The translations under genes were made by a program, and so were the position numbers. From NCBI GenBank assembly GCA_015680685.1, contig MNCI01026623.1, positions 198,662-240,896 of the forward strand: a stretch of 42,235 nucleotides of DNA. The letters are read 5' to 3'. How positions within the stretch are numbered: position 1 is the stretch's first letter; every line of letters starts with the position of its first letter. Under the pieces are notes generated by a model that was not told the DNA's origin, did no database searches, and saw only the letters and a program-made list of their open reading frames with translations. This stretch comes from Gnetum montanum. Taxonomy: Eukaryota > Streptophyta > Gnetopsida > Gnetales > Gnetaceae. Positions 33,466 to 42,235 of this stretch are shown here, one piece after another.

Positions 33466-36400
33466 ATGGCACCTAAAGTGAAAGGGAAGAATGTGAAATT
33501 GGGCAAGATTGACAAGGTGCAAGGGAGCCTGCAGCGTGTTTCCCAAGTAGTGGTCGAAGTGACAGACCCTACGCCCTTGAATCGGTAGGCCATCCCTTGC
33601 TTATTCGTGTTACTTTTGTAGTGTTTATTCTTGTAGCATCACCTGTGTAAATTAAAATTTTAGACCTCGCGTTAAAACGAGGGTTTATACTCTAGGATTG
33701 CGTCTATCGCCGTTGTCAGGGACAAACCTTGTACTGTTGCAAGGGTTTAGGCAATTTCAGCATGAATAGCTAAGCGTAATATATAGATTTTTTGTATTTT
33801 AAGCATGCAAATATGAATCTAGACGTTGATGTAGTTATTATTTTCTCTACACAGTATCATGTTAAGACCCGTCTTAATTGTCTTGGATATAATCCGGGTT
33901 TTATGTTGCATAAACCCAATCGTACCTAATGTTCCTCCCCATCAGACTTGGTTGCATGGGAGGGCCATATGGTTTCGAAAGGATGCGTTGGATTTTCTAC
34001 AGTTTTTACTACGTAACTACAACATTATTGTATGGTCATACTTATTGGGAGATATCGCTGGCACCATTTTGGAGCACCTGTTAGTGGGTCCTATGCAGGG
34101 AATTCTGGCTTTCTTGACAGATGGGGCTATCGACACTAGTCATCACCAGGTCCGCAAACTTAGCACCAGAGGGTTGAGGTGCTTAAGTTGGATCTGGGAA
34201 ATGGCTTAGTTTAGCTGTTATCATGCATACAACACTTTGTTCATGGCCCGTCACGTTTCGACCTACTTCTAGAACCCACTAGGCATAGTGTATTATTCAA
34301 GGGGGTAAGTGATTTTATTGGCGGTATTGTCATTATATGTCTATTTTCTGAAGCGTAAGATAAACATATGTGGTATGGTACAGGTTTTTTATCCAAGAGA
34401 ACAAGTTAGTAGGTGATGGTGATACCTTAACTTGGACTAAAACGACAATAAAGGTGTTTACCTCTACTAGCAATGTACGCGCTGGTGTAATGGGGCAGAT
34501 CGGCTTTGACATTCATGAGTACCCCACCCGTTACGTTGATGCTTTTGAGAATTGCTAGAATCTTAGGTGGTTACATGATGATTGGACTTTGGATCCACCC
34601 CTTACCATTGCAGATGTGTAGAGGAAACTTCCTCCATTTCTATTACCATTCGGACATGGTAAAATTGCTGTGTATTTTATTGTTGCATAATGTAATTGTG
34701 AATCGTGAATGTCGCGTAATAGTGTTTTTTGACATGTGTCTAGTGTTTTTCAGTCAGGGAATCCCGAGAGATTATCCTTACAATTTCCGGCAGCGAGGCG
34801 AATACCCTTCTCTTTCACTACGGTGACATCAAGGAGGCACAACGCTGGCTCGATCATGTAGCAGCCTTGGTTACGTTGGTTACCAAGCTGCGGGAAGTGA
34901 GGCTAATGCACTTATTTTTGGCCATAACCCCTGATGTCCCCGTCAGTGAAATGTTAACCTTGGTCAACTCCTTCAGCGAAAGGGCTGAGTGCTTTTACAC
35001 GCGCATGCATCACGTACGTGTAAATTTTGATATTGATGCTCAGCTTTTTGTAGACCTTTTCGGTGTCGCCTTTGATGGCCTTCCCATAGAGGAAAAGGTG
35101 AAGAGGAGCCTCTCCTATCAGGAGTGGCTGGAGGAGTGGCTAGGGGCCAAGAAGAAGGATAAGGGGATCCCTTGTGAGAAGACAGTTTGACTGATCACCA
35201 AGACAGTTTATCCCCTATTTCGGGCCCAGGCTTTCCCCAAAACACTCTCGCAGGGTAGGTTCTTTACCATAGAACCGACCTGTATCATGTAGGAGGTTAT
35301 GGAGGAAGGGACCCAGTTTGACTGGGCAAGCTACTTTGCTGAGGGGTTACGCACTGAAATGATCAGGCTTTGCCAGAAGCTTGATTCTCGTTTGAATGTG
35401 CATTTCGTCTTCTTCATAACTTGCCTTTGGCATTTTGCTGAATTTTTGGTTATCGAAAGCAATGGGGTCTGGGTGGAGAAAGATCAAAATCAGCTATCCA
35501 AACCTTGGATTACCCACATTTTTGGCACTATCCATGGATAGGATCCTCCAAAAGGGATTGGCAAGTCTCTGTCTATAATAATAAGGGATTTGATGGTGTC
35601 TCGAGTGCGAGGCCCCAACAGCATAGGTGGGGTGATGACCACTCACACTGGTGATGCTTCACGAGGGAAATTCTTGACGGTAGAGATTGTAGAGCCTTCA
35701 GCTCTGTGTAAAAGGCTTCACTTAACCAAGGCCCCTATGGAGCCTGAAAGTGGCACAAGTCTAACCATGCAAGTCAGAGTTCAACGGAGTAAACCTATAC
35801 CTGGTAAGCGTAAAAGAAACGTATTGAAAGTTATTGTATTACGCAATTTTTATTCAGGATATTTTGAATCATCTAAATGTGTATGTGATATGAACAGTGA
35901 GACCTACGGAGCGGTTTACCCCTGAAACAGGGGCAGTGATATTAAGTTGTGGGGAAGGGGCCCTAGTTTTGGAAGAAGAGGGCCCAGTTATTGGGACTAG
36001 CGATGCACAGACTCTTGTGCATGAGGAGAGGGAGGAGGCGGGAACTGTTGACGCACTTCCCACTATAACCGAGAGAGGTAGTAAGTGTATTGGATGTCTT
36101 AAGGAGTTTAGTTTATAATTAGGATTTTTAACTAAATTATGCTATAGGTGAAGAAGATGCATCCACGTCTGCCTCTGTAAGCAGAACATGCAGAGAGTTT
36201 CCTGACAAATTCACCTTCATGGAAGGCGTTGTCAGCGATATGATCGAGCGCCTCGAGCTGGTATGTTATAGATATAATTGGTTTATTTTATTAGAAAGTG
36301 GTAATGTTTCATTTATATTGATAATGTTTACTGTCAGGAGCTCGCCTTCGATGGGACCCAACGGAGCCCATTTATTTGGATATAGTGGAGCCCCTATCTG

Positions 36401-37465
36401 ACGGTGTGATCGTGCCATGTGGCATTTATGAGGAGATGCGTAAATGTGCGTTACGCTTGACTCGCTCCTTGTGGGAGAGTAGGAGTATCAATGAAGACCT
36501 CTGGAAAAGGCTGCAGAGTTCAGAGAGGGAGAAGGAGTCTCTGGCCAAAGAGGTCGGAGACTTAAAATCGCAATGCAAGTTCCTACAGCTACAGAAAATG
36601 GGTGAGGAGGACTAGTGCACAGCTGTAATTGACTACACTCGCTATTGGACCCCAATCAGGAATAGCGTGCAAACCAGTTGGGAGTTGGTGGAATAGTGGA
36701 TGCAGATAGAGCTATTATCTCAGAAAAGCCAAGACTGGAAGGATTTCTGCGCAAGTGTGCAAGAGTGGGGGCAAAGGGAAAAAGATCACAAGCATCTATA
36801 TAAGTGATAATGTCTCACTTATCGTCAGCATTACTGTGATTTTACTGTCGAAGCTCAATCCTTGCAGGTATTCCTTGATGTCATTGGCGCATCCCAAGCT
36901 TTCGAGAAGTTTCAGGAGCAGGTGACAGTAAGCGCATCACCGAAAAGAGAAATGACTCTTCCCGAGGGCAAGACTACTATCCCCACTTTCTTCCCTGATC
37001 TGTGTTGCTGGACTAGTGTGGAAAAGGGGAAGGTGAAAGATGGAGCTACTCTGGGGAACGGTGTATGGTCTGAACTAACTAAAGATGAGATTATGCAGCG
37101 CTTATGGGTCGGTTTAGAACAGCTCCCCTTTGCTGCGGAAGCAGCACCATCGCAAGTAAGTTTAAACACTATTGAATCTAATTTTTCTGATTATTGTGTC
37201 AAGTCTTTTCTAATGTATTTGCTATATACATGTACAAGAATTAGAGGGCGAAGGCGAACAGGGTGGGGAACGAGCACAAGAGGAGGAGCATAATAGTGAG
37301 GAGCATCCTCTTGTGGAGCTGACATTGGAGCAAGGACCTCGTGGGGATGGCATTCCTCGTGAAGGAATACCTTCTAAGAAGGACAACCTACTTGAGGATG
37401 ATTTATTAGGCTTGGAGCCTAACCTAAGGGATATGGGTGAGAGTGGCACGAGGGGGGATGCGTAA
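33466..37465 (+). pseudogene. Reverse-oriented multi-exon gene inside EF: HAD-like domain, unknown domain, helical and acidic tail
   Basis: It lies on plus between EF protease and EF pol, both on minus. Proposed exons are 33466-33584, 33664-about 33760 (donor unresolved), 33855-34304, 34384-34658, 34754-35803, 35898-36080, 36148-36260, 36338-37155 and 37247-37465. All listed introns have GT and AG. Most junctions keep the frame: 33584/33664, 34304/34384, 34658/34754, 35803/35898, 36080/36148 and 37155/37247. The 36260/36338 junction is off by one phase. The start is chosen at 'MAPKVKGKNVKLG'. Exon 33855 resembles a FCP1/NIF HAD domain. Exon 34754-35803 has 'EMLTLVNSFS' and 'EVMEEGTQFDW', shared with D. 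Exon 36338 has a Leu/Glu/Lys-rich, probably coiled-coil stretch. The last exon is acidic. About ten stops, mostly TAG, make it inactive. Its function is unknown. Confidence 0.75.
33855..34304 (+). other. HAD (FCP1/NIF-like) domain segment of the reverse gene
   Basis: 'RPVLIVLDIIRVLCC' fits the first HAD strand and nucleophile motif, with the first Asp kept and the second Asp replaced. 'IWFRKDALDFLQFLLRNYNI' fits the '(R)P-x-DEFL' helix of FCP1-type domains. 'IIVWSYLLGDIAGTILEHLL' fits the strand with the motif II Ser/Thr and following helix. Known members are protein phosphatases or inactive relatives. Assignment is by pattern only; loss of the second Asp argues against activity in this copy. 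Confidence 0.45.
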
Positions 37466-37649
37466 CTATAACTTACGCATGATTTTATTGATTGGGATTG
37501 AACAATGATTATATGAATGTTGAAAAGACTGGCACTAAGATCTTCTGTATGGTTTTAAATGATATTTTTTTTTGGTTTTATATCTTGATTTGCAAAGCGT
37601 AAGTGTAGTTGGTAAGGGTTTTGCATAAATTACGTTGTTGTGAAATGAA
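37466..37649. other. Spacer between the reverse gene and the K-L repeats
   Basis: AT-rich sequence lies between the stop of the reverse gene and the repeat units of EF. It may hold the 3' end signals of the reverse gene. No clear AATAAA was found. Confidence 0.4.
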
Positions 37650-37820
37650 ATTGCTAGTTTAAGGCCATCGCGGACTGTCATGTAACATTTGCGTAAAATA
37701 TCAAGGAATTAGTTTTAGGCTGTTGCGGGCCTTTGCTAGTTTAATGCCATCATGGGCCATCACTAGTTTTAGGCTATTGCGGGCCACCACTAGTTTAAGA
37801 CTGTCGCAGGCCAACACGTA
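37650..37820 (-). repeat. K-L repeats after EF protease
   Basis: Five units with plus-strand core 'ctagttttaggctattgcgg' lie downstream of protease in element orientation. On minus they read 'ARNSLKLVMAHDGIKLAK'. They match D 23415-23480 and the other arrays. Confidence 0.75.
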
Positions 37821-38036
37821 ATTTTGCAAGCGTAATTGATAACAATGTACATTTCTATGTAATTGCACTAAAATGATGAAAGAGTGTAAATAGTGTATAT
37901 AAAGGAATGTGAATAGCATAATGAATAACAAGTGTAAATATGTATGAATGTATTAAAGAGAATTGACAATGGAAACTGCTAAGCATAAAAGGAAAAATTA
38001 GTAAAGACGTGAAGATGTGCGTAAATGCCATTTAGA

Positions 38037-38870
38037 TTAATCACTAATTCGTAATTGTTTCTTGATGGCCTTTACATTCAGTGATGCGTAAGGGTAGGGA
38101 GATTTGTGGCCTAACTCTTCCACACCACCATCTTGAAATGGCAGGTTGGCCCAGGCTAGACTGTCATCATTTGCTTTAGTTTGTTCAGGGATTCGAGGAG
38201 GGGTCTGATCATCATATGTTTCTATCTCTGAACCCTGTTCCTCTTTGATATTATTGATAGTCCTGGGGGTGATTTCATCACCGCATATTACAAGCCCTCC
38301 CCCTACGTAGGGTAGATGTATTTCCTGATGGATTGGTGATGAAATTGCCCTCAATTGGGCTAGCCAGGACCTCCCTAGAATTAAGTTGAATCCGGGCATC
38401 TCCTCGATGACAAGGAATGTAGCATCCATTGGGAATTGATCCCCTGTTACAAATTCGATGTGCACCGTCCCCTTGACATGAACCCGTGCTTCGTTGAACG
38501 AATTTACACATGTTGTTGTTGTGGGACTGATCTAGTCGACCAGACCCAACCTATCCACGATGGGATAAGGAATGACATTTGTAGCTACGCCATCATCCAC
38601 GTGCACCCTCTGGATTCGATATTGACCGACCCGGATGGTGATAAACATGGGTTCAGTTTTCACTTGAGCTTTCTCAGGATCATCTTTAATGGATTCATCA
38701 TGAAAGGTCAACGAGGTAGGTTTTGGTTGCTCAGCGTCGGAGGGAAACATGATAGCGTGTATTGCTTCCTCCTTCGCTGGTAAGGTTTCCTCCACAGGTA
38801 TAGATGTCAGCATGCGGACCATGGCCTCACGGTGTTTTTGAGACGTCATAAGCAGGTCATAGAGGCTCAA
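38037..38870 (-). pseudogene. Element EF aspartic protease
   Basis: It shares the gag frame. 'LYDLLMTSQKHREA' is at the N-terminus. The active-site block VDDGVATNVIPYP lies near 38590-38550, and 'LILGRSWLAQLRAISS' near 38380-38335. A basic tail 'IKKQLRISD' ends at the stop 38037-38039. A stop codon near 38535, just after 'DRLGLVD', interrupts it. It is the best preserved protease of the window. The family motif is D-D-G. Confidence 0.8.
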
Positions 38871-38894
38871 CGTTGTATTTTTTTGTTTCAGAGC

Positions 38895-40934
38895 CTATTT
38901 GACCTGTGTAAACACATCGAGAAGATCACATTCTTTACTGGCTTGTTTGTCCCCTTTTTCTTCTTCCATTCTCCCTAAGGGACGGATCTCTCTAGGTGGA
39001 ATAGCGTCAGTCGGGGAGTTGTTATTTTTCTTGCCAAGGGGAGGTGGTTGTGTTTCTATACCCTTGTCTTGCCCAGAAGGCGCAAACACAGGGACAAAGG
39101 TGAAGGGCTTGGGCCTAGCAAAGCCTAGCGTAAGGTGATTCTTTGCAGCATTACTAGGCCCATCCCCTTCCTTTTGTTTATTAGGTGATGGTTGGTGATT
39201 TGTGTTAGAAGCTTGCCCCTGCGTAAAAGGGGCGACCAGTGATTTTGGTACCCTAAGAATGAAAGGCGTCTTAGGTGTGGGTGCAGACATGGCCACAGCT
39301 TTACTATTACTGGGAGGCTGAGTCAAATCTAGAGAAGGCGCCCGAATGACAAAGGGTGACCTTGAGGCACCACCAGCTGTCGATGAAAAGCTTGTCCCCC
39401 ATGGTGAGTTGGTAGGTACATGCAAAACAAAAGGTTGTTTTGGCGGTACCTTCCTTTCATTGTCTGTACTCACCACATTGATTGTGTAAGATGCATTGTT
39501 TGCGTTCAACGGATCCTTGTACACATGCAACGCTTGGTTTTTCGGACGCATTGGACTACTACCATCTAATTTGAGTGAACCATCATCAATCATGTGTTGA
39601 ATATCATCTTTCAATGCCCAGTAGTAATCTGTATCATGACCACACAACTGGTGGTAGTCACAAAAATAGTCTAGCCTGAAAGACCTCAGAACTGGTGGTT
39701 CATTGGGTAGGGCTAAAGAAGGATTCTTTAGCAGTTCACAATGACGTTTGTGACGCTTCAGAGCTTCTTCGGATACCTTCTTGGTCTGAATGTATCCTGC
39801 CACTAACAATTGTTTCAATAGTTCCTAATGTTTCATAGGTAGGGCTATATACTTTGAGTGATCTTTACGCTCAAAGTTTGGTTTTGGCTGAGGGGGCTTT
39901 TCAGCGGCAGATGTGTCCTGGCTGGTGCTGCTCGCACTAGCTGTGGTCTCAGGTGATGCCGTAGGTGCCTTCTTGTTTTTATTCTTAGTGCCTTCAGCTA
40001 GCGCAGCTACCGTCATTGTTGTGGTTTTACCTTTATCCTTAAACTTGTTGTTAGCTTTTTTGTAGGTGACATACGCCGAGTCCTTGCTAGCCTCCGCAAC
40101 ATCCTGGATGCTTTTGGTCTGGGCAAAAGCCTGATGTAAGGAGTTAGGGGAAAGATAATATAGCTTAGATTTGATAAAATCGTTAACTACTCCTTTGAAT
40201 ATGGCCAGCAAATGGGCCTCCGTGATTGGCTCACGGATTTCATTCAAAGTAGAACTCCACCGTTGTATAAACTTTTGGACTGGTTTGAGCGGGTCTTGTT
40301 TCACTCCCATGAGTTGATCTAACGTGACCTTCGGCTTTAGGTTGTATTTAAAGTGAGTCACGAACTATGTCAGGAGCTCTTCCAAGATTGAGATGGAAGA
40401 GCGAGGGAGGGCTCGATACCAATCTAAATCTTTCCCTATTAGAGACATAGCAAACACATGGATGATTGTGTGAGGCCACTACTGTAACAACAAAGACTCG
40501 GATCTAAAGGTAACCAGGTGAGCATTAGGGTCTCCCTCCCCATTATATTTGGTGAAATGGGGTAAGGACATCCTTGGGGGCAACGACAGCATGGGGACCG
40601 CTAGACTAATAGGATCATCTTGGTAGAAGTCCATGATCTGTATAGTGTCTGAGCCAACAGCCTTAAGGCACCTAACCTCCTCAGTGAGGGTTTGAATGAG
40701 AAAGAACGCTTGATCTAAGCCTGTTGATGAAGATGCTTGCACAGGAGGAATAGGGGGTTGAGTTGGAAGAGCGGTACCAGGGAGTGGAAATGGAGGAATG
40801 GCTTGACTGGAAGATGGCACAGCGGGGATCCCTATAGATAGAGGTGCCTGTGACGACCACCACCCACCGGTTTGAGAAGAGAGATTAGCCATCACCGGCT
40901 ACATGAGATAGGGATAAGGATATTGTGGGACCAT
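38895..40934 (-). pseudogene. gag: Element EF gag (broken by stops, frame intact)
   Basis: One frame runs from 40934 to the TAG at 38897-38895, with stops near 40903, 40479, 40370 and 39825 and no frameshift. The N-terminal part is Pro-rich ('YPYPYL'), followed by 'MANLSSQTGGWW' and a helix 'QAFFLIQTLTEEVRCLK'. The capsid covers about 40640-40100, with 'FTKYNGEGDPNAHLVTF', 'EPITEAHLLAIFKGVVNDFIK' and 'QAFAQTKSIQDVAEASKD'. A Lys/Ala-rich linker follows. The knuckle near 39665-39620 is C-x2-H-x4-H with the last Cys replaced by Tyr. A Pro/Ser-rich tail ends at the gag/protease junction. The N-terminus is lost beyond G. Confidence 0.85.
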
Positions 40935-41349
40935 TGAAACACCACAAAAAATTTTGGCTAACACTTGAAGACAGAAATTAAGCTAAGTCATGTTGGTCCT
41001 TAGCATGACCAAGCTTGAAAGCCTCAAAATAGCATCAAACAAAGTCAAAGAAAGCAAGTAAAAGTTCCCTAGGACCCACAGAAGACTACGATGACATCTG
41101 GCATCAAACTTGGCAAATTTTGAGCTCAAAATACTTGGTTTTCACTAAGTATGCATCCTGTACGTTGGCCTACACATGCCCAGCATAAGGCCCAGCGTAC
41201 AGCAACTTTTGGGGCTCAAAAACTCCTCAAAACATGCTAAAGTGGAGTGTCTAGACCCCCAAGACCTTCCTCAGGGTCCCCAATAGGTCGCAGGCACTTG
41301 AAGATCCGATTTTGGGCTCCAAATGATGATCTTCCATTCCTATACGCCC

Positions 41350-41632
41350 AGCGTATACGCTGCTACAGTGTTCCAGCGTAATGCTACATTGTTTCAGCGT
41401 AAATGCTACAGTGTTCCAGCGTAATGCTATAGTGTTCCAGTGTAATGCTACAGTGTTTCAGCGTAAATGCTACAGTGTTTCAGCGTGAATGCTACAGTGT
41501 TCCAGCGTAATGCTACAGTGTTTCAGCGTAATGCTACAGTGTTTCAGCGTAAATGCTACAGTGTTTCAGCGTATATGCCCAACGTATACGCCGGCCTGTT
41601 GTAGCGCATACGCCCAGCGTATACCATGTCTC
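41350..41632 (+). repeat. 21-22 bp tandem array with AGCGTA motifs in U3 of G
   Basis: Ten units of 'gctacagtgtttcagcgtaa' type lie at about 41362-41577. They are flanked by the perfect palindrome 'agcgtatacgct' (41350-41361) and related 'aacgtatacgcc' and 'agcgtatacc' copies up to 41625. The position between LTR start and TATA box suits promoter elements. Confidence 0.85.
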
Positions 41633-41699
41633 TAAATTATAAACGCCCGGTCTATACACCACGTGTCTCCCAGTCCGAGTTTCTCGGTAACCCTACCCC

Positions 41700-41706
41700 T
41701 ATAAAG
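41700..41706 (+). promoter_or_regulatory. TATA box of the G LTR
   Basis: 'cctacccctataaagagcc' lies about 765 bp from the LTR start, at the same relative place as in A and EF. Confidence 0.6.
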
Positions 41707-42235
41707 AGCCAAGTTTTCTGTAAATTTAGGGGGCGACAAAATTTCTAATAGAGTAGGCCCAGAGCAATTACGCTGCAAACCAGAGCCTACAACCCTCTAT
41801 GCTGGAAGTCCTGTACGCCGAGCACAGTCTCTACGCTCTGCCTACAGTGTCCTTGCCGAGTCATTCCTACACACGCCGGGCCTTTCGTCCGCCTTGTGTC
41901 AAAGCCACAACTGCGTTTGGACCGGTGCACTTTGTAATCAATTCTCAATACAAAACAGTTTACATTTTGCCCAGATTTATTGCAGTTTTCTTTTTTTTTC
42001 AGTTTATGTTTACGGGCTCATTTACGTTATCGTGCTTGTTTACGGTTTACATTTAACGTGCATTGTTTAAGTATAACCCAACGTGTTGTAGCGGCAAACA
42101 TTGGGGAAGTCCTTGTTTGATCCTCGTGCGGACCATTCAAGGCACTCTTCCTTCGTCCGTTCAAGCTTGCCCTCAAGCGGAGGCAGGGTCGACTGTGCTT
42201 GTCCGTAGATCTTTCGGTGCTCGTAACGTTCCAGC

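Larger units (their letters stand above)
26272..40934 (-). mobile_element. Element EF: nearly complete minus-strand Tat-like element with internal reverse gene
   Basis: Read on minus from 40934: gag, protease, K-L repeats, a reverse-oriented spliced gene on plus, a spacer, RT-RNase H-RNase H-integrase, a K-L array, a 3' region, a hairpin with PPT and a 3' LTR. Only the 5' LTR, leader and N-terminal gag are missing, beyond the G insertion at 40935. The visible part is 14.7 kb, so the intact element would exceed 16 kb. It is inserted in the reverse gene of D. Confidence 0.85.
40935..42235 (+). mobile_element. Element G: 5' LTR of a plus-strand copy inserted in EF gag
   Basis: It starts TGAAACACCACAAAAAATTT directly after EF gag codons. 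It has U3 tandem units, a TATA box at 41700, and a U5 block at 42103-42200 ('ggaagtccttgtttgatcct', 'accattcaaggcactcttcc'). The window ends at 'gttccagc', near the expected LTR end, so the body of G is not visible. It is rich in CpG and the array units are very similar, suggesting the youngest insertion. Confidence 0.8.

Noticed and set aside
41362-41577. Short regular repeats, considered as a CRISPR array or satellite
   Set aside because: There are no distinct spacers; units are contiguous and sit between LTR start and TATA box of a plant retrotransposon.

Overview
This window is plant nuclear DNA from a repeat-rich genome. No host gene, rRNA, tRNA or bacterial feature could be supported. 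Almost every base belongs to one family of very large Ty3/gypsy LTR retrotransposons. Pol carries RT, an RNase H and a second AEYE/GDS-type RNase H before integrase, which places it in or near the Tat branch of the Athila/Tat clade. All coding regions are broken by stop codons or frameshifts. The species cannot be determined from this sequence.

Layout, left to right: element A (+, 1 to about 5798) shows the end of gag, protease, a long noncoding 3' region, a polypurine tract (PPT) and a 3' LTR, with no pol. About 270 bp of unassigned DNA follows. Element B (+, from 6070) has a 5' LTR, leader, gag and protease, and is cut at about 12227. Element C (-, about 12227-17630) has part of a 3' LTR, a PPT and a complete but broken pol. 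Element D (+, about 17630-26271) has a 5' LTR, a leader with a hairpin array, gag, protease and a reverse-oriented gene, and is cut at 26272. Element EF (-, 26272-40934) has a 3' LTR, PPT, pol, a reverse-oriented gene, protease and gag, and is cut at 40935. Element G (+, 40935 to the window end) shows only a 5' LTR. B, C, D and EF each break off exactly where the next begins and lack the part that would lie to the right. The simplest reading is a five-deep nest: B contains C, C contains D, D contains EF, EF contains G.

The most notable system is in EF and D. Gag-protease and RT-RNase H-integrase are not contiguous. A multi-exon gene lies between them on the opposite strand (EF 33466-37465; D 23627-26271). 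It has GT/AG introns, several at matching positions in both copies. Its N-terminal part resembles a FCP1/NIF-type HAD phosphatase domain. It continues into a large unrecognised domain, a charged helical segment and an acidic tail. Because it is antisense to the genomic RNA, its introns would not be spliced out during retrotransposition. A splice acceptor-like AG sits at the same place before pol in C and EF, so the sense transcript may splice across the gene to join gag-protease to pol, as reported for the related Ogre elements. No donor was identified.

Other family-level features are a degenerate tandem repeat encoding a K-L peptide motif after both protease and pol, a hairpin that overlaps the PPT, a stop codon at the gag/protease junction in all four copies seen, and U3 regions rich in AGCGTA/TACGCT motifs.
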